A stretch of DNA of 25,780 nt. It comes from an uncultured Caulobacteraceae bacterium (GTDB lineage Bacteria; Pseudomonadota; Alphaproteobacteria; Caulobacterales; Caulobacteraceae). Under the pieces are notes generated by a model, which was not told the DNA's origin, did no database searches, and saw nothing but the letters and a program-made list of their open reading frames with translations. The position numbers were made by a program, and so were the translations under genes. Location: positions 1-25,780 of the forward strand of contig CALEOQ010000180.1 of NCBI GenBank assembly GCA_937910255.1, in the 5' to 3' direction. Position 1 is the stretch's first letter. Each line of letters begins with the position of its first letter. Shown piece by piece: positions 8,460-18,151 of the stretch.

Positions 8460-8492
8460 GTGAGCCGCCTCCCCGGGACAACCCACATGCCA

Positions 8493-8503
8493 AAGCTTAG
8501 CTT
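8493..8503. promoter_or_regulatory. Short AT-rich palindrome before the ANT(6)-like gene
   Basis: AAGCTTAGCTT is a perfect dyad centred on one T, 34 bases before the chosen start and in a short AT-richer patch between two genes. It may be part of the promoter or an operator. The evidence is only symmetry and position. Confidence 0.25.
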
Positions 8504-8530
8504 CGTTTTGATGTCAGCCTGAGACGGGCC

Positions 8531-10321
8531 TCAGACCAGGGCTTCGAACTCGTCCACCAGCCGCTCCATCTGGGTCATGCCCGCCGCCCAGAAGGCCTTT
8601 TCCCGCGGGTTTAGGCCGAAGGGGGCCAGGGCCTCCACATAGGTCTTGGAGCCGCCGGCGGCGAGCAGGTCCTCATAGAGCGGCGCGAAGCCCTGCGGGT
8701 CCTCGCGGCGCTTCTCCATCAGGCCGCGCACCAGCAGGTCGCCGAAGGCGTAGGCGTAGACATAGAAGGGCGCGTGGGCGAAGTGGCTGACATAGGCCCA
8801 GTAGTGCTCATAGCCGGCGTTCAGCTTGATGGCCGGCCCCAGGCTCTCGCCCATCACCTCCATCCAGATGGCCGAGATCTCATCGGTGGAGACCTCGCCC
8901 CGCTGGCGGGCGGCGTGGAAGGCGGTCTCGAACTTGTGGAAGGCGATCTGCCGGACCACGGTGTTCAGTCCGTCCTCGATCTTGCCGGCCAGCAGGCCGC
9001 GGCGCTCCTCGTCGGTGGCGCCGGCCATCAGGCGTTCGAACACCAGGCCTTCGCCGAAGATCGAGGCGGTCTCGGCGAGCGTCAGGGGCGTGTCGGCCAG
9101 CAGGGTGCCCAGGGGCGCGCACAGGGTCTGGTGCACCGCATGACCAAGCTCATGGGCCAGGGTGAGCACGTCACGGCGCTCGCCCATATAGTTCATGAAC
9201 ACATAGGGGTGCCGGTCGGCGCTGACCGGATGGGAATAGGCGCCCGACTGCTTGCCGGCCCGCGGGCGGGCGTCGATCCAGGGCTGGGTGAAGAAGGTCT
9301 GGGCGGTGTCGGCGAACCGGGGCGCAAGCGCCGAGAAGGATTCCAGCACCATCTCCTGAGCCTGGGGCCAGGTGTAGGTCCGCGGCGCCGCCGCATCCAG
9401 GGGCGCGTTGCGGTCCCAATAGTCCAGGGTCTTGCGGCCCATGACCTTGGCCTTCAGGGCGTAGTAGCGATGGCTGACCGCGGGATAGGCCTCGGTCACG
9501 GCTTCGACGAGGGCTTCGACCGCGTCAGCGTCCACCTCATTGGCCATGTGGCGGGAGGCGGCCGGCTGCGGATATTTCCGCCAGCGATCCTCCACCTGCT
9601 TCTCATAGGCCAGGGTGTTGAGACAAAGCGCCAGGGTCGAGGTACGATCCTCCAGCGCCTTGGCCAGACCCTGGGCGGCCTGCTTGCGCCGGGCGCCGTC
9701 GGGGTCCGACAGCCGGTTCAGGGTCTCGGGCAGGGTCAGGGTCTCAGACCCCACCTTGGCGGTCAGCTTGGCCAGGGTCTCGTCGAACAGGCGCATCCAG
9801 TTGGCCACGCCCGGCCCCCGGTCGATCATCAGCCGTTCGAGGTCGGCGCTCAGCTCGTGCGGTCGCGACAGGCGCACCCGCCGCAGCCAGGGCAGCCAGC
9901 GGCGGGCTGGGGCATGGGCGGCCAGGGCGGCGTCCACCTCGGCCTCGTCCAGCTCATTGATCTCCAGGGTGAAGAACAGGGTCTCGGCGCCGATCTGGGC
10001 GGCCTTGCCCCGGAAGTCGGCCTCGAACTTCGACCAGGCCGGATTGTCCCGCGCCGTGCTGGACGACAGGGAGGCGTAGGCGCCGACGCCGTAAAGGGCG
10101 TTGGTCCCCACCTCGTAGAGGGCGATGGTCTCGTCCAGGCGCCGGCCCAGGGTCTCCGGCTCCCCGCGGGCGGCGACCAGCTGGCCCTTATAGGTCAGCA
10201 GATCGGCGGCGGCCTTGCGGGCCTTGTCCAGGTCGGCCTCGATCTGCGGATCGTCGCGACCGGCATAGAGGTCGTCGAGGCGCCATTCGGGCAGGGTGTC
10301 GGTCTTCACGGGTGCGTTCAT
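8531..10321 (-). CDS. pepF: M3 family oligoendopeptidase F
   Basis: The 596-residue protein has the length and layout of PepF. The N-terminal helical oligopeptidase domain (~1-200, starting 'PEWRLDDLYAGRDDP') is followed by the M3 catalytic domain. The zinc site is 'LTLAHELGHAVHQ' with His390, Glu391 and His394; the third ligand is probably Glu417 in 'LAETASIFGEGL'. Downstream text such as 'NAGYEHYWAYVSHFAHAPFYVYAYAFGDLL' is typical of the family's substrate cleft. It degrades short peptides in the cytoplasm. There is no signal peptide. The ATG at 10321 is the natural start before the conserved region. It is probably transcribed alone. Confidence 0.95.
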   Translation of the reverse strand: MNAPVKTDTLPEWRLDDLYAGRDDPQIEADLDKARKAAADLLTYKGQLVAARGEPETLGRRLDETIALYEVGTNALYGVGAYASLSSSTARDNPAWSKFEADFRGKAAQIGAETLFFTLEINELDEAEVDAALAAHAPARRWLPWLRRVRLSRPHELSADLERLMIDRGPGVANWMRLFDETLAKLTAKVGSETLTLPETLNRLSDPDGARRKQAAQGLAKALEDRTSTLALCLNTLAYEKQVEDRWRKYPQPAASRHMANEVDADAVEALVEAVTEAYPAVSHRYYALKAKVMGRKTLDYWDRNAPLDAAAPRTYTWPQAQEMVLESFSALAPRFADTAQTFFTQPWIDARPRAGKQSGAYSHPVSADRHPYVFMNYMGERRDVLTLAHELGHAVHQTLCAPLGTLLADTPLTLAETASIFGEGLVFERLMAGATDEERRGLLAGKIEDGLNTVVRQIAFHKFETAFHAARQRGEVSTDEISAIWMEVMGESLGPAIKLNAGYEHYWAYVSHFAHAPFYVYAYAFGDLLVRGLMEKRREDPQGFAPLYEDLLAAGGSKTYVEALAPFGLNPREKAFWAAGMTQMERLVDEFEALV

Positions 10322-10390
10322 GGGTGCGATCTAAGCATGCTCAGGGCTCGCCGCCACCTCCTCTTCGCGCGTCAGGCCGCGCCACGCCGC

Positions 10391-10804
10391 CTATGCCTCG
10401 TCCTGCAGCCGGCGGCGAACATCGGAATAGGCCGCGGCGATCAGCGCCGTCAGGGCGGCCTCGTCGATCGCCTCGCCCCAGCGCAGCTTCACGTGGCGCA
10501 TCCGCTTGCCCGCGCCCTCCAGGAGCCCCGCAGGGTCAGCCAGGGCGGCCCCATTGTAGAAGCCGACATTCACATGGGACTGGAAGGCGGCGACATAGGC
10601 GAAGGCCGCAGCCTCCACACACGCCGTCGGCCGGCCATCATGAATGAGTTCATGCACATCGGCGCCAGAGCCCCGAATGACCTCGAACCAGCGCTTGGCC
10701 AGAGGTCGCAGGACATTCTCCCCGTCGGAGAACCAGGCCTCGACGGCGGGGTCGCGGGAGACGGCGCCGGATAAACGGAAGAGCGCGCTCATAGGCGCCA
10801 GCAT
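10391..10804 (-). CDS. DUF1801 domain-containing protein
   Basis: The 137-residue protein matches the small YdhG-like DUF1801 fold. Landmarks are 'ELIHDGRPTACVEAAAFAYVAAFQSHVNVGFYNGAALADPAGLLEGAGKRMRHVKLR' (recognisable core, ~50-107) and a C-terminal helix 'ALTALIAAAYSDVRRRL'. Molecular function of the family is not established. Two in-frame ATGs (10804 and 10792) are both preceded by weak ribosome-binding sequences, so the start could be 12 bases further in. It sits alone between pepF and the lrp-like regulator, all on the minus strand, with gaps of about 60 bases. Confidence 0.75.
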   Translation of the reverse strand: MLAPMSALFRLSGAVSRDPAVEAWFSDGENVLRPLAKRWFEVIRGSGADVHELIHDGRPTACVEAAAFAYVAAFQSHVNVGFYNGAALADPAGLLEGAGKRMRHVKLRWGEAIDEAALTALIAAAYSDVRRRLQDEA

Positions 10805-10865
10805 GGCAGATCGGCGCCGGCGGTAAAGACATCGCCGCAGCCGCGCGCCGGCCCCCCACGCTCGC

Positions 10866-11288
10866 CTAGAGGCGCGTGGTCGCCAGCAGGATCGACGTCT
10901 CGGTGGCGGCGATGCCGGGAATGCGGCGGATCTCGTCCAGGGCCGCGCTGAAGGCGGCCAGGCTGTCGGTGTCCAGCTCCGCCACCAGGTCCCAGCGGCC
11001 GTTGGTGGTGTGCACCGCCACCACCTCGGCGAAGCCCTGCAGGGCGCGCACCACCCGGGGGCTGCTCTCCCCTTCCACCGAAATGGTCATGACCGCCCGC
11101 ACCCGCTGGGCCTCTACGTCGGGGCGGGTGCGCACCGTGAAACCCTGGATCACCCCGCGCTGGCGCATCCGATCGATCCGGTTCTGCACCGTGCCGCGGG
11201 AGACCCTCAGGCGCTCGGCCAGGCTCGCCACCGAGGCGCGGGCGTCGGCGCGCAGCAGGGCCAGGAGCTGGCGGTCGGTCTCATCCAT
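10866..11288 (-). CDS. Lrp/AsnC family transcriptional regulator
   Basis: The 140-residue protein is a complete Lrp/AsnC regulator. The N-terminal winged helix-turn-helix (~1-60) reads 'DETDRQLLALLRADARASVASLAERLRVSRGTVQNRIDRM', the standard AsnC signature. The C-terminal RAM domain (~65-138) contains 'GRWDLVAELDTDSLAAFSAALDEIRRIPGI'. Such proteins bind amino acids and assemble as octamers that wrap DNA. It is divergent from the arginine hydrolase and ornithine aminotransferase genes, so by analogy with other alphaproteobacterial loci it most likely senses arginine or ornithine and controls them. That role is inferred from position. Repeated CAGATCG motifs in the shared intergenic region are candidate sites. 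Confidence 0.92.
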   Translation of the reverse strand: MDETDRQLLALLRADARASVASLAERLRVSRGTVQNRIDRMRQRGVIQGFTVRTRPDVEAQRVRAVMTISVEGESSPRVVRALQGFAEVVAVHTTNGRWDLVAELDTDSLAAFSAALDEIRRIPGIAATETSILLATTRL

Positions 11289-11290
11289 GT

Positions 11291-11322
11291 CAGATCGTCA
11301 TCCCACCCTGGCAGATCGCCAG
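11291..11322. promoter_or_regulatory. Candidate Lrp-type operator region with repeated CAGATCG
   Basis: CAGATCG occurs at 11291-11297 and 11312-11318, 21 bases apart, which is about two helical turns. The second copy lies inside the imperfect 15-base dyad CTGGC-AGATC-GCCAG (11308-11322), the size of a site for one Lrp dimer. It lies directly upstream of the regulator gene and in the divergent promoter region. Confidence 0.4.
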
Positions 11323-11416
11323 AACTATGGACACATCTTACAAGTCCTGCGTCTTTTCGCTAGCGCCGCCCTATCCCACCCTCTGTCGCACCCGTGACAT
11401 TCTGAGGGAGGCGCGC

Positions 11417-12292
11417 ATGGCGACCCCGCACTATCTGATGACCGATCCGGCGCATTTCGAGGTGTGCTACCAGATCAATCCGTGGATGGACCCGGCCGTC
11501 TGGCGGGCCGACTCTAGCGCCTGCGCCCGGGCGACCGCGGGCTCCGACGCCCTTCGGCGCGCCATCGAGACGGCGGGCGGCAAGGTCGAGATGATCCCCG
11601 CCGAGGCCGGCCTGCCCGACCTCGTCTTCCCCGCCAATTCGGCCACCGTTCTGGACGGGCGGGCCCTGATGGCCCGCTTCGCGCACCCCGAGCGCCGCGG
11701 CGAGGAAGCGCCCTTCCTGACCGCCTTCCATGCCCTGCGCGATCGCGGCGTGCTGCGCGAGGTGGCCGAGCTGCCCCCTGGCGTGGTGCATGAGGGCGCC
11801 GGCGACGCCCTCTGGGATCGCGCCCGCGGCTGGTTCTGGGGCGGCCATGGCCAGCGCTCGACCCTGGCGGGCCTCAAGGCCCATGCGGACTTCTTCGACC
11901 AGGAGGTGGTGGCGCTCGAGCTGGCCACCCCGCACTTCTATCACCTGGACACCTGCATGCGTCCGCTGGACGGCGGTCACATCCTCTACTACCCGCCGGC
12001 CTTCACCGATCAGGCCCTGAAGACCCTACGCGAACGGGTCGCGCCCGACCTGCTGATCGAGGCCGATCAGGCCGCCGCCGAGGCGCTCTGCGTCAATGCG
12101 GTGAACCTGGGCGAGACCGTGATCATGGCCAAGGCCCCGCCGAGCCTGCGCGCGGCCCTGGACGCCCGGGGCTATCGCCTGGTCGAGGTCGATCTCTCCC
12201 CCTTCATCATGTCCGGCGGCGCGGCCTTCTGCATGAGCCTGCGCCTGGACCTCACCTCCCAACCCCACGCCGCGCTTGCGGCCGCTGAATGA
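11417..12292 (+). CDS. Arginine dihydrolase/deiminase-like guanidine-group hydrolase (ArgZ/DDAH family)
   Basis: The start at 11417 is set by GGGAGG six bases upstream; the frame is open further 5' without one. The 291-residue protein is a penteine-fold guanidine hydrolase. It shows 'HFEVCYQINPWM' (13-24), 'PDLVFPANSATVL' (67-79, Asn74), 'HEGAGDAL' (125-132, Glu126), 'FYHLDTCM' (174-181, His176) and the nucleophile Cys272 in 'SGGAAFCMSL'. The INPWM and FPAN patterns match cyanobacterial arginine dihydrolase, where the Asn favours release of ornithine, two ammonia and CO2 rather than citrulline. The next gene, ornithine aminotransferase, uses ornithine directly, which supports arginine to ornithine conversion. 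Dimethylarginase or plain deiminase activity remains possible. It is co-transcribed with rocD. Confidence 0.8.
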   Translation: MATPHYLMTDPAHFEVCYQINPWMDPAVWRADSSACARATAGSDALRRAIETAGGKVEMIPAEAGLPDLVFPANSATVLDGRALMARFAHPERRGEEAPFLTAFHALRDRGVLREVAELPPGVVHEGAGDALWDRARGWFWGGHGQRSTLAGLKAHADFFDQEVVALELATPHFYHLDTCMRPLDGGHILYYPPAFTDQALKTLRERVAPDLLIEADQAAAEALCVNAVNLGETVIMAKAPPSLRAALDARGYRLVEVDLSPFIMSGGAAFCMSLRLDLTSQPHAALAAAE

Positions 12293-12300
12293 GGCCTCCC

Positions 12301-13542
12301 ATGACCGACCAAGCCCTTCTCGACCGCCCCGCCCTGTCGACCCCGCAGGACTATATCGCCGCCGAGGCGCGGCTGGGGGCGCGCAACTACAAGCCGCTCG
12401 ACGTGGTGCTGAGCCGCGGCGAGGGGGTCTATGTCTGGGACGTCGAGGGCAAGCGCTATCTGGACGGCCTCTCGGCCTATTCGGCGGTCAACCAGGGCCA
12501 CTGCCATCCGAAGATCCTTGCGGCCATGACCGAGCAGGCCGGCAAGCTGACCCTGACCAGCCGCGCCTTCCGCAATGACCAGTTGGCGCTGTTCTATGAG
12601 GAGATCTGCGCCCTGACCGGTTCGCACCGGGCTCTGCCGATGAATTCGGGCGCCGAGGCGGTGGAAAGCGCCCTGAAGGTGGCCCGCAAGTGGGGCTATG
12701 AGGTCAAGGGCGTGCCGGCCGGCCAGGCCGAGATCATCGTCTGCTCGGAGAACTTCCACGGCCGGACCCTGGCCATCGTCGGCTTCTCCACCGACGAGCA
12801 GGCCCGCGGCGGCTTTGGCCCCTTCGCGCCGGGCTTCAAGGTCGTGCCCTTCGGTGACGCGGCGGCCCTGGAGGCGGCCATCACCCCCAACACCGTCGCC
12901 GTCCTGGCCGAGCCGATCCAGGGCGAGGCCGGGGTCATCATCCCGCCAGCCGGCTATCTGAAGACCGCCCGCGAGCTCTGCACCCGGCATGACGTCATCC
13001 TGATCCTGGACGAGATCCAGACCGGCCTGGGCCGCACCGGCAGGCTGCTGGCCGAGGAGCACGAAGGGATCGAGGCCGATCTCACCCTGGTGGGCAAGGC
13101 GCTGTCGGGCGGCTTCTATCCGGTCTCTGCCGTGCTTTCGAACGACGCGGTGCTGGGGGTGCTGAAGCCCGGCGAGCACGGCTCCACCTTCGGCGGCAAT
13201 CCGCTCGCCTGCGCCGTGGCCCGCGCCGCCCTCAAGGTGCTGGTGGAGGAGGACATGATCGGCAACGCCCAACGGGTCGGCGATCGCCTGCAGGCGTCCC
13301 TGGCCGGCATCCGCCACGACGCCATCAAGGAGGTCCGCGGCCGGGGCCTGATGCTGGCGGTCGAACTGCGCGCCGAGGCCGGCGGCGCCCGGCGGGTCTG
13401 TGAGAACCTCCAGCGCCGCGGCCTGCTGTGCAAGGAGACCCACGAGCACACCATCCGCATCGCCCCGCCCCTGGTGCTGACCCCCGACCAGGCTGACTGG
13501 ATCGCCGAGCAGTTCGAGGCCGCCCTGCGCGACCCGAGCTAG
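12301..13542 (+). CDS. rocD: Ornithine aminotransferase
   Basis: The 413-residue class III PLP aminotransferase converts ornithine plus 2-oxoglutarate to glutamate-5-semialdehyde and glutamate. Its motifs fit ornithine aminotransferase: 'YIAAEARLGARNYKPLDVVLSRGEGVYVWDVEG' at the start, 'YSAVNQGHCHPKI' (60-72), 'ILDEIQTGLGRTG' (235-247, Asp237 to the PLP nitrogen) and 'LVGKALSGGFYPVSAVLS' (263-280, Lys266 forming the Schiff base). The ATG at 12301 is preceded by GAGG with 6-base spacing; an alternative ATG at 12289 overlaps the upstream stop as ATGA and would add four residues. Either way it is translationally coupled to the arginine hydrolase, giving a two-step route from arginine to glutamate semialdehyde. 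Confidence 0.95.
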   Translation: MTDQALLDRPALSTPQDYIAAEARLGARNYKPLDVVLSRGEGVYVWDVEGKRYLDGLSAYSAVNQGHCHPKILAAMTEQAGKLTLTSRAFRNDQLALFYEEICALTGSHRALPMNSGAEAVESALKVARKWGYEVKGVPAGQAEIIVCSENFHGRTLAIVGFSTDEQARGGFGPFAPGFKVVPFGDAAALEAAITPNTVAVLAEPIQGEAGVIIPPAGYLKTARELCTRHDVILILDEIQTGLGRTGRLLAEEHEGIEADLTLVGKALSGGFYPVSAVLSNDAVLGVLKPGEHGSTFGGNPLACAVARAALKVLVEEDMIGNAQRVGDRLQASLAGIRHDAIKEVRGRGLMLAVELRAEAGGARRVCENLQRRGLLCKETHEHTIRIAPPLVLTPDQADWIAEQFEAALRDPS

Positions 13543-13552
13543 CGGCTGGTCA

Positions 13553-13583
13553 GGCGATCCTGGGTCCTGCGCCCAGGATCGCC
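13553..13583. terminator. Strong hairpin between convergent rocD and PQQ dehydrogenase genes
   Basis: A perfect 12-bp stem, GGCGATCCTGGG (13553-13564) with CCCAGGATCGCC (13572-13583), encloses a 7-base loop. It lies 10 bases after the rocD stop and 17 before the end of the opposing gene. There is no clear T-tract, so it is a GC-rich bidirectional hairpin terminator or mRNA 3' protector rather than a textbook intrinsic terminator. Confidence 0.65.
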
Positions 13584-13599
13584 GATCCTTGGGCGGTCG

Positions 13600-15711
13600 C
13601 TATTTCGCCCCCGCCGCCACCGGGGGCGGCGTCGGCCCCTTGCGGGCCTCGGTGAGCACATAGGCGCGGATGTTCTCGGCCTCAGCCGGCGACAGGAAGC
13701 GGGAGAAGCTGGCCATGCCCCTCGGCGCCAGGGCTCCATCGATGACCACCGACGACCAGTTCTCGGCCGACAGCAGCATCTGCGAGCGCTTCAGGTCCGG
13801 CAGGTAGCGGCCCGAGGCGTTGGCCCCGTGGCAGACCTGGCAATACTGCTGGAAGCTGGCGAAGCCCGCCTTGGCGTTCCCGGTGGAGCTCACCCCCGTG
13901 AGGTCGAGGGGCTCGACCTGCGGCAGGTCATAGGCCGGGGCGGTGGCGGTTCCCCCCAGCTTGAAGACCAGCAGCCGGCCCGGCAGGCGCGAGCGGTCCG
14001 GCAGCAGGGCCGGCGAGGACAGGGCGCCGGCGCCGCCATAGCCGACCATCAGGGCCACATACTGCTCGCCGTCGATCTCATAGGTGGACGGCGAGGCGAT
14101 CACTCCGTTCACCGTCTCATAGGACCAGAGCTTGGCGCCGGTGGCCGCGTCATAGGCCGAGAAGGTCCCTTCGGCCGCGCCCTGGAAGACCAGGCCGCCG
14201 GCCGTAGTCAGGACGCCGGCGTTCCAGAAGAAGGGATGCTCCACCGTCCAGCGCGCCTTCTGGGCCACCGGATCCCAGGCGATCAGCTGGCCCTTCACCA
14301 TGGCCTTCAGACCCGCCAGCTGGGCGGCGTCATCGGGCAGGGCGTTGGCCAGGAAGTCCGTGCCCACATTCCAGCCGCCGGGCTGATGGCGATAATTGGC
14401 GTCGTTCACATAGGCGAAGGGCACGACCTGGGCCGGAATATAGACCAGCCCCGTCTGCGGATTGAACGCCATGGGATGCCAGTTGTGGGCCCCGAACGGC
14501 GCAGGGATCTGCAGGGAGGGGGCGTCGCGATAGCGGGCGCCTGGCGCCTCGACGGGGCGTCCGGTGGCCTTGTCCACGCCGGTGGCCCAGGTGATCGGCA
14601 CATAGGGCTCGGCCGAGATCAGCTCGCCGGTCGCCCGGTCCAGCACATAGAAGAAGCCGTTCTTGGGCGCCTGCATTAGCACCTGGCGCGTCTGGCCTTC
14701 GATGGTCAGGTCCGACAGGATGATGTGCTGGGTGGCGGTATAGTCCCAGCTCTCGCCGGGCGTGGTCTGATAATGCCAGACGTACTGGCCGGTGTCGGGC
14801 TTGAGCGCCAGGATGGACGAGACGAACAGGTTGTCGCCCTTGCCGTCCGACCGCTTCTCATGGTTCCAGGGCGTGCCGTTGCCGACGCCCACATAGAGCA
14901 GGTCGAGCTTGGGGTCATAGGCCATGGCGTCCCAGACCGTCGCCCCGCCGCCGGTGGCCTTCCAGCCCTCGCCGAACCAGGTGCCGGCCGCCTTTTCCGC
15001 CAGGACCGCGTCGGACGCCGCCCCGTCGGGCTGGCCGTCGGGATTGGGGGCGGTGAAGAAGCGCCAGATCAGCGCGCCGGTGTCGGCGTCATAGGCCGAC
15101 AGATAGCCGCGCACCCCGTATTCCGCGCCGCCATTGCCGATCAGCACCTTGCCCTTGATGACCCGCGGGGCGCCGGTGATCGTGTAGGGCTTGGCCGTAT
15201 CGGTGGTCTGGACCGACCAGGCCTCGGCGCCGGTGTCGGCGTCCAGCGCGATCAGGCGGCCATCGAGGGCGCCCACAAACACTCTGCCGCCCCAGACCGC
15301 GACCCCGCGATTGACCACGTCGCAGCAGGCGTCGAAGGCCTTCTCCCCGGCGACCTCGGGATCATAGGACCATTTCAGCGCCCCGGTGGCGGCGTCGAAG
15401 GCATAGACCTTGGACCAGGCCGTGGTGGTGTAGAGCACCCCGTCCTTGACGATCGGCGTGGCCTCCTGGCCGCGGTCGGTGTCGAACTCATAGGACCAGG
15501 CCAGGCCCAGTTCGCCCACCGACTCGGCGTTGATCTGGGTCAGCGGACTAAACCGCTGCTCGGAATAGGACCGGCCATAGGAGAGCCATTCGGCGTTGGT
15601 CTCGGCCGCCTCCAGGCGGGCCTGGTCGACATCCCTGGGACCGGCCGCCTCCTGGCAGGCGCTGAGCAGACCTGCGCAGGCGAGCGCGATCAGGGTGAAC
15701 TTGAGTTGCAT
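13600..15711 (-). CDS. PQQ-dependent alcohol dehydrogenase with C-terminal cytochrome c (lipoprotein quinohemoprotein)
   Basis: The 703-residue protein begins with a lipoprotein signal ('LLSAC', Cys19; Gln20 at +2 predicts the outer membrane). The eight-bladed PQQ propeller runs ~35-590 with tryptophan-docking repeats such as 'YAFDAATGALKW' and 'SAYDAATGAKLW'. The vicinal disulfide is Cys129-Cys130 ('DACCDVVNRG'), and a metal-binding Asn278 lies in 'VGVGNGTPWN'. The catalytic Asp323 is in 'SWDYTA'; residue +2 is Thr325, not the extra Asp of lanthanide enzymes, so calcium is predicted. A cytochrome c domain follows, with CQVCH at 624-628 and probable axial Met666. It oxidises alcohols in the periplasm and passes electrons to the heme. 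A GGGGAGGG site precedes the ATG. No PQQ biosynthesis genes are in the window. Confidence 0.93.
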   Translation of the reverse strand: MQLKFTLIALACAGLLSACQEAAGPRDVDQARLEAAETNAEWLSYGRSYSEQRFSPLTQINAESVGELGLAWSYEFDTDRGQEATPIVKDGVLYTTTAWSKVYAFDAATGALKWSYDPEVAGEKAFDACCDVVNRGVAVWGGRVFVGALDGRLIALDADTGAEAWSVQTTDTAKPYTITGAPRVIKGKVLIGNGGAEYGVRGYLSAYDADTGALIWRFFTAPNPDGQPDGAASDAVLAEKAAGTWFGEGWKATGGGATVWDAMAYDPKLDLLYVGVGNGTPWNHEKRSDGKGDNLFVSSILALKPDTGQYVWHYQTTPGESWDYTATQHIILSDLTIEGQTRQVLMQAPKNGFFYVLDRATGELISAEPYVPITWATGVDKATGRPVEAPGARYRDAPSLQIPAPFGAHNWHPMAFNPQTGLVYIPAQVVPFAYVNDANYRHQPGGWNVGTDFLANALPDDAAQLAGLKAMVKGQLIAWDPVAQKARWTVEHPFFWNAGVLTTAGGLVFQGAAEGTFSAYDAATGAKLWSYETVNGVIASPSTYEIDGEQYVALMVGYGGAGALSSPALLPDRSRLPGRLLVFKLGGTATAPAYDLPQVEPLDLTGVSSTGNAKAGFASFQQYCQVCHGANASGRYLPDLKRSQMLLSAENWSSVVIDGALAPRGMASFSRFLSPAEAENIRAYVLTEARKGPTPPPVAAGAK

Positions 15712-15787
15712 GGCGGCCCTCCCCGGCCAGGCCGCGTCTCCGGCCTTTTGAGCTTTACTATGGCGTGCGCTCGGCCTCAGGCAATCC

Positions 15788-16441
15788 TCAGCCGATCCCT
15801 GATCGGCCGCGTCGATCGGCGAAGGCCGCCGCCAGGGTCACGGCCAGGAAGGCGCCGATGGCCGAGACGCCGGTTCCCAGCGGGTCGGCGTCGGCCGGCA
15901 ACAGCATGGCGATGATCTGAAGCGCCACCAGGAAGCCGATAAACACGGGCGCGGCGACCGCCCCCAGCCCCTGGCGACCCCGGCTCCAGCCCCAGGCGCT
16001 CGCGGCCATGGCGATCAGGCCGATCTCCACCGCCTGCTCCGGGACCGGGTAATCCCAAAGCCCCAGGCCGACCTTCGGCCCGCCGAACCACAAGGCGAGG
16101 TCGGGCCGATGGACCAGGAAATCCAGCAGCCAGTGGGAAAACACCACCGCCCCCACCATCATCGCAGCCGCCCAGGGCAGCCGTAGCGCAAGCCGCGCGG
16201 CCAACGCGCCGAGCACCGACCAGCCCGCCGCGGCAGGCAGGGAATGGGTGTAGGGCATGTGCTCAAGCACCAGGGCGTTGCCCGGCAGGTCGGCGTCGAT
16301 GGAGAAGCGCTCGGCGCCGGTGATGATCAGGGCGCCCCAGCCCACATCCACCAGCTGGGCGGCCAGGGCGTAGGCCCAAAGCGGGGCCCTGGGCTCAACC
16401 GCCTTGGCGGCGATGGCGGCGGCGTAGTGACCCACGAACAT
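15788..16441 (-). CDS. YdjM-like putative metal-dependent membrane hydrolase
   Basis: The ATG at 16441 is chosen because GGGAGGGA lies 6 bases upstream; the longer frame to 16495 adds 18 non-conserved residues. The 217-residue protein has several hydrophobic helices (~22-40, ~70-85, ~92-110, ~136-150, ~160-180, ~190-205). Polar His/Asp residues near membrane ends include His5 in 'FVGHYAAA', Asp32, His61 and His66 in 'EHMPYTHSL', and His103/Asp107/His111 in 'FSHWLLDFLVH'. This arrangement is like the YdjM/LexA-regulated membrane 'metal-dependent hydrolase' group, whose substrates are unknown. It is downstream of nothing obvious, divergent from the tacA-like gene and in line with the PQQ dehydrogenase 76 bases on. 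Confidence 0.6.
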   Translation of the reverse strand: MFVGHYAAAIAAKAVEPRAPLWAYALAAQLVDVGWGALIITGAERFSIDADLPGNALVLEHMPYTHSLPAAAGWSVLGALAARLALRLPWAAAMMVGAVVFSHWLLDFLVHRPDLALWFGGPKVGLGLWDYPVPEQAVEIGLIAMAASAWGWSRGRQGLGAVAAPVFIGFLVALQIIAMLLPADADPLGTGVSAIGAFLAVTLAAAFADRRGRSGIG

Positions 16442-16618
16442 GATCGGTCCCTCCCCAGGGCGCCCCATCAGGGACCCCCGGCGGGCCATGGTCAAGCCTT
16501 GGCCGTTAACCCCTGACTCAGGTCTGAGAAACCCCGCCTTTACCGGCGACCTGTATCAATCCGCGACAAATGAGCCCCGTCCGAAGAGGCGGGCGTCCGG
16601 TACAGATGGTGTCTTCAG

Positions 16619-18106
<1,488 letters not shown>

Positions 18107-18123
18107 AGGCTGAGCCTCGAAAT

Positions 18124-18151
18124 CCCCGATCTCGTCACCCCGATCTCGTCA
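18124..18151. repeat. Tandem duplication of a 14-base unit
   Basis: CCCCGATCTCGTCA occurs twice head to tail (18124-18137, 18138-18151), at the left edge of the palindromic intergenic element downstream of the tacA-like gene. Confidence 0.85.

Noticed and set aside
7632..8486. Recently acquired antibiotic-resistance cassette
   Set aside because: G+C and codon use match the neighbours, and there is no integron site, insertion sequence or flanking repeat.
8774..10774. A 666-codon plus-strand frame opposite pepF and the DUF1801 gene
   Set aside because: It overlaps the whole M3 peptidase gene on the other strand and has the same low-complexity Gly/Arg/Gln pattern as other shadow frames.
12172..13449. 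A 425-codon minus-strand frame opposite rocD
   Set aside because: It is the codon-position shadow of a strongly conserved aminotransferase gene.
14740..14760. Lanthanide-type active site in the PQQ dehydrogenase
   Set aside because: The residue two after the catalytic Asp is Thr, not the extra Asp needed for lanthanide binding.
16496..16618. CtrA binding site (TTAA-N7-TTAA) upstream of the tacA-like gene
   Set aside because: Only a single half-site (GTTAAC) is present; no second half at the right spacing.
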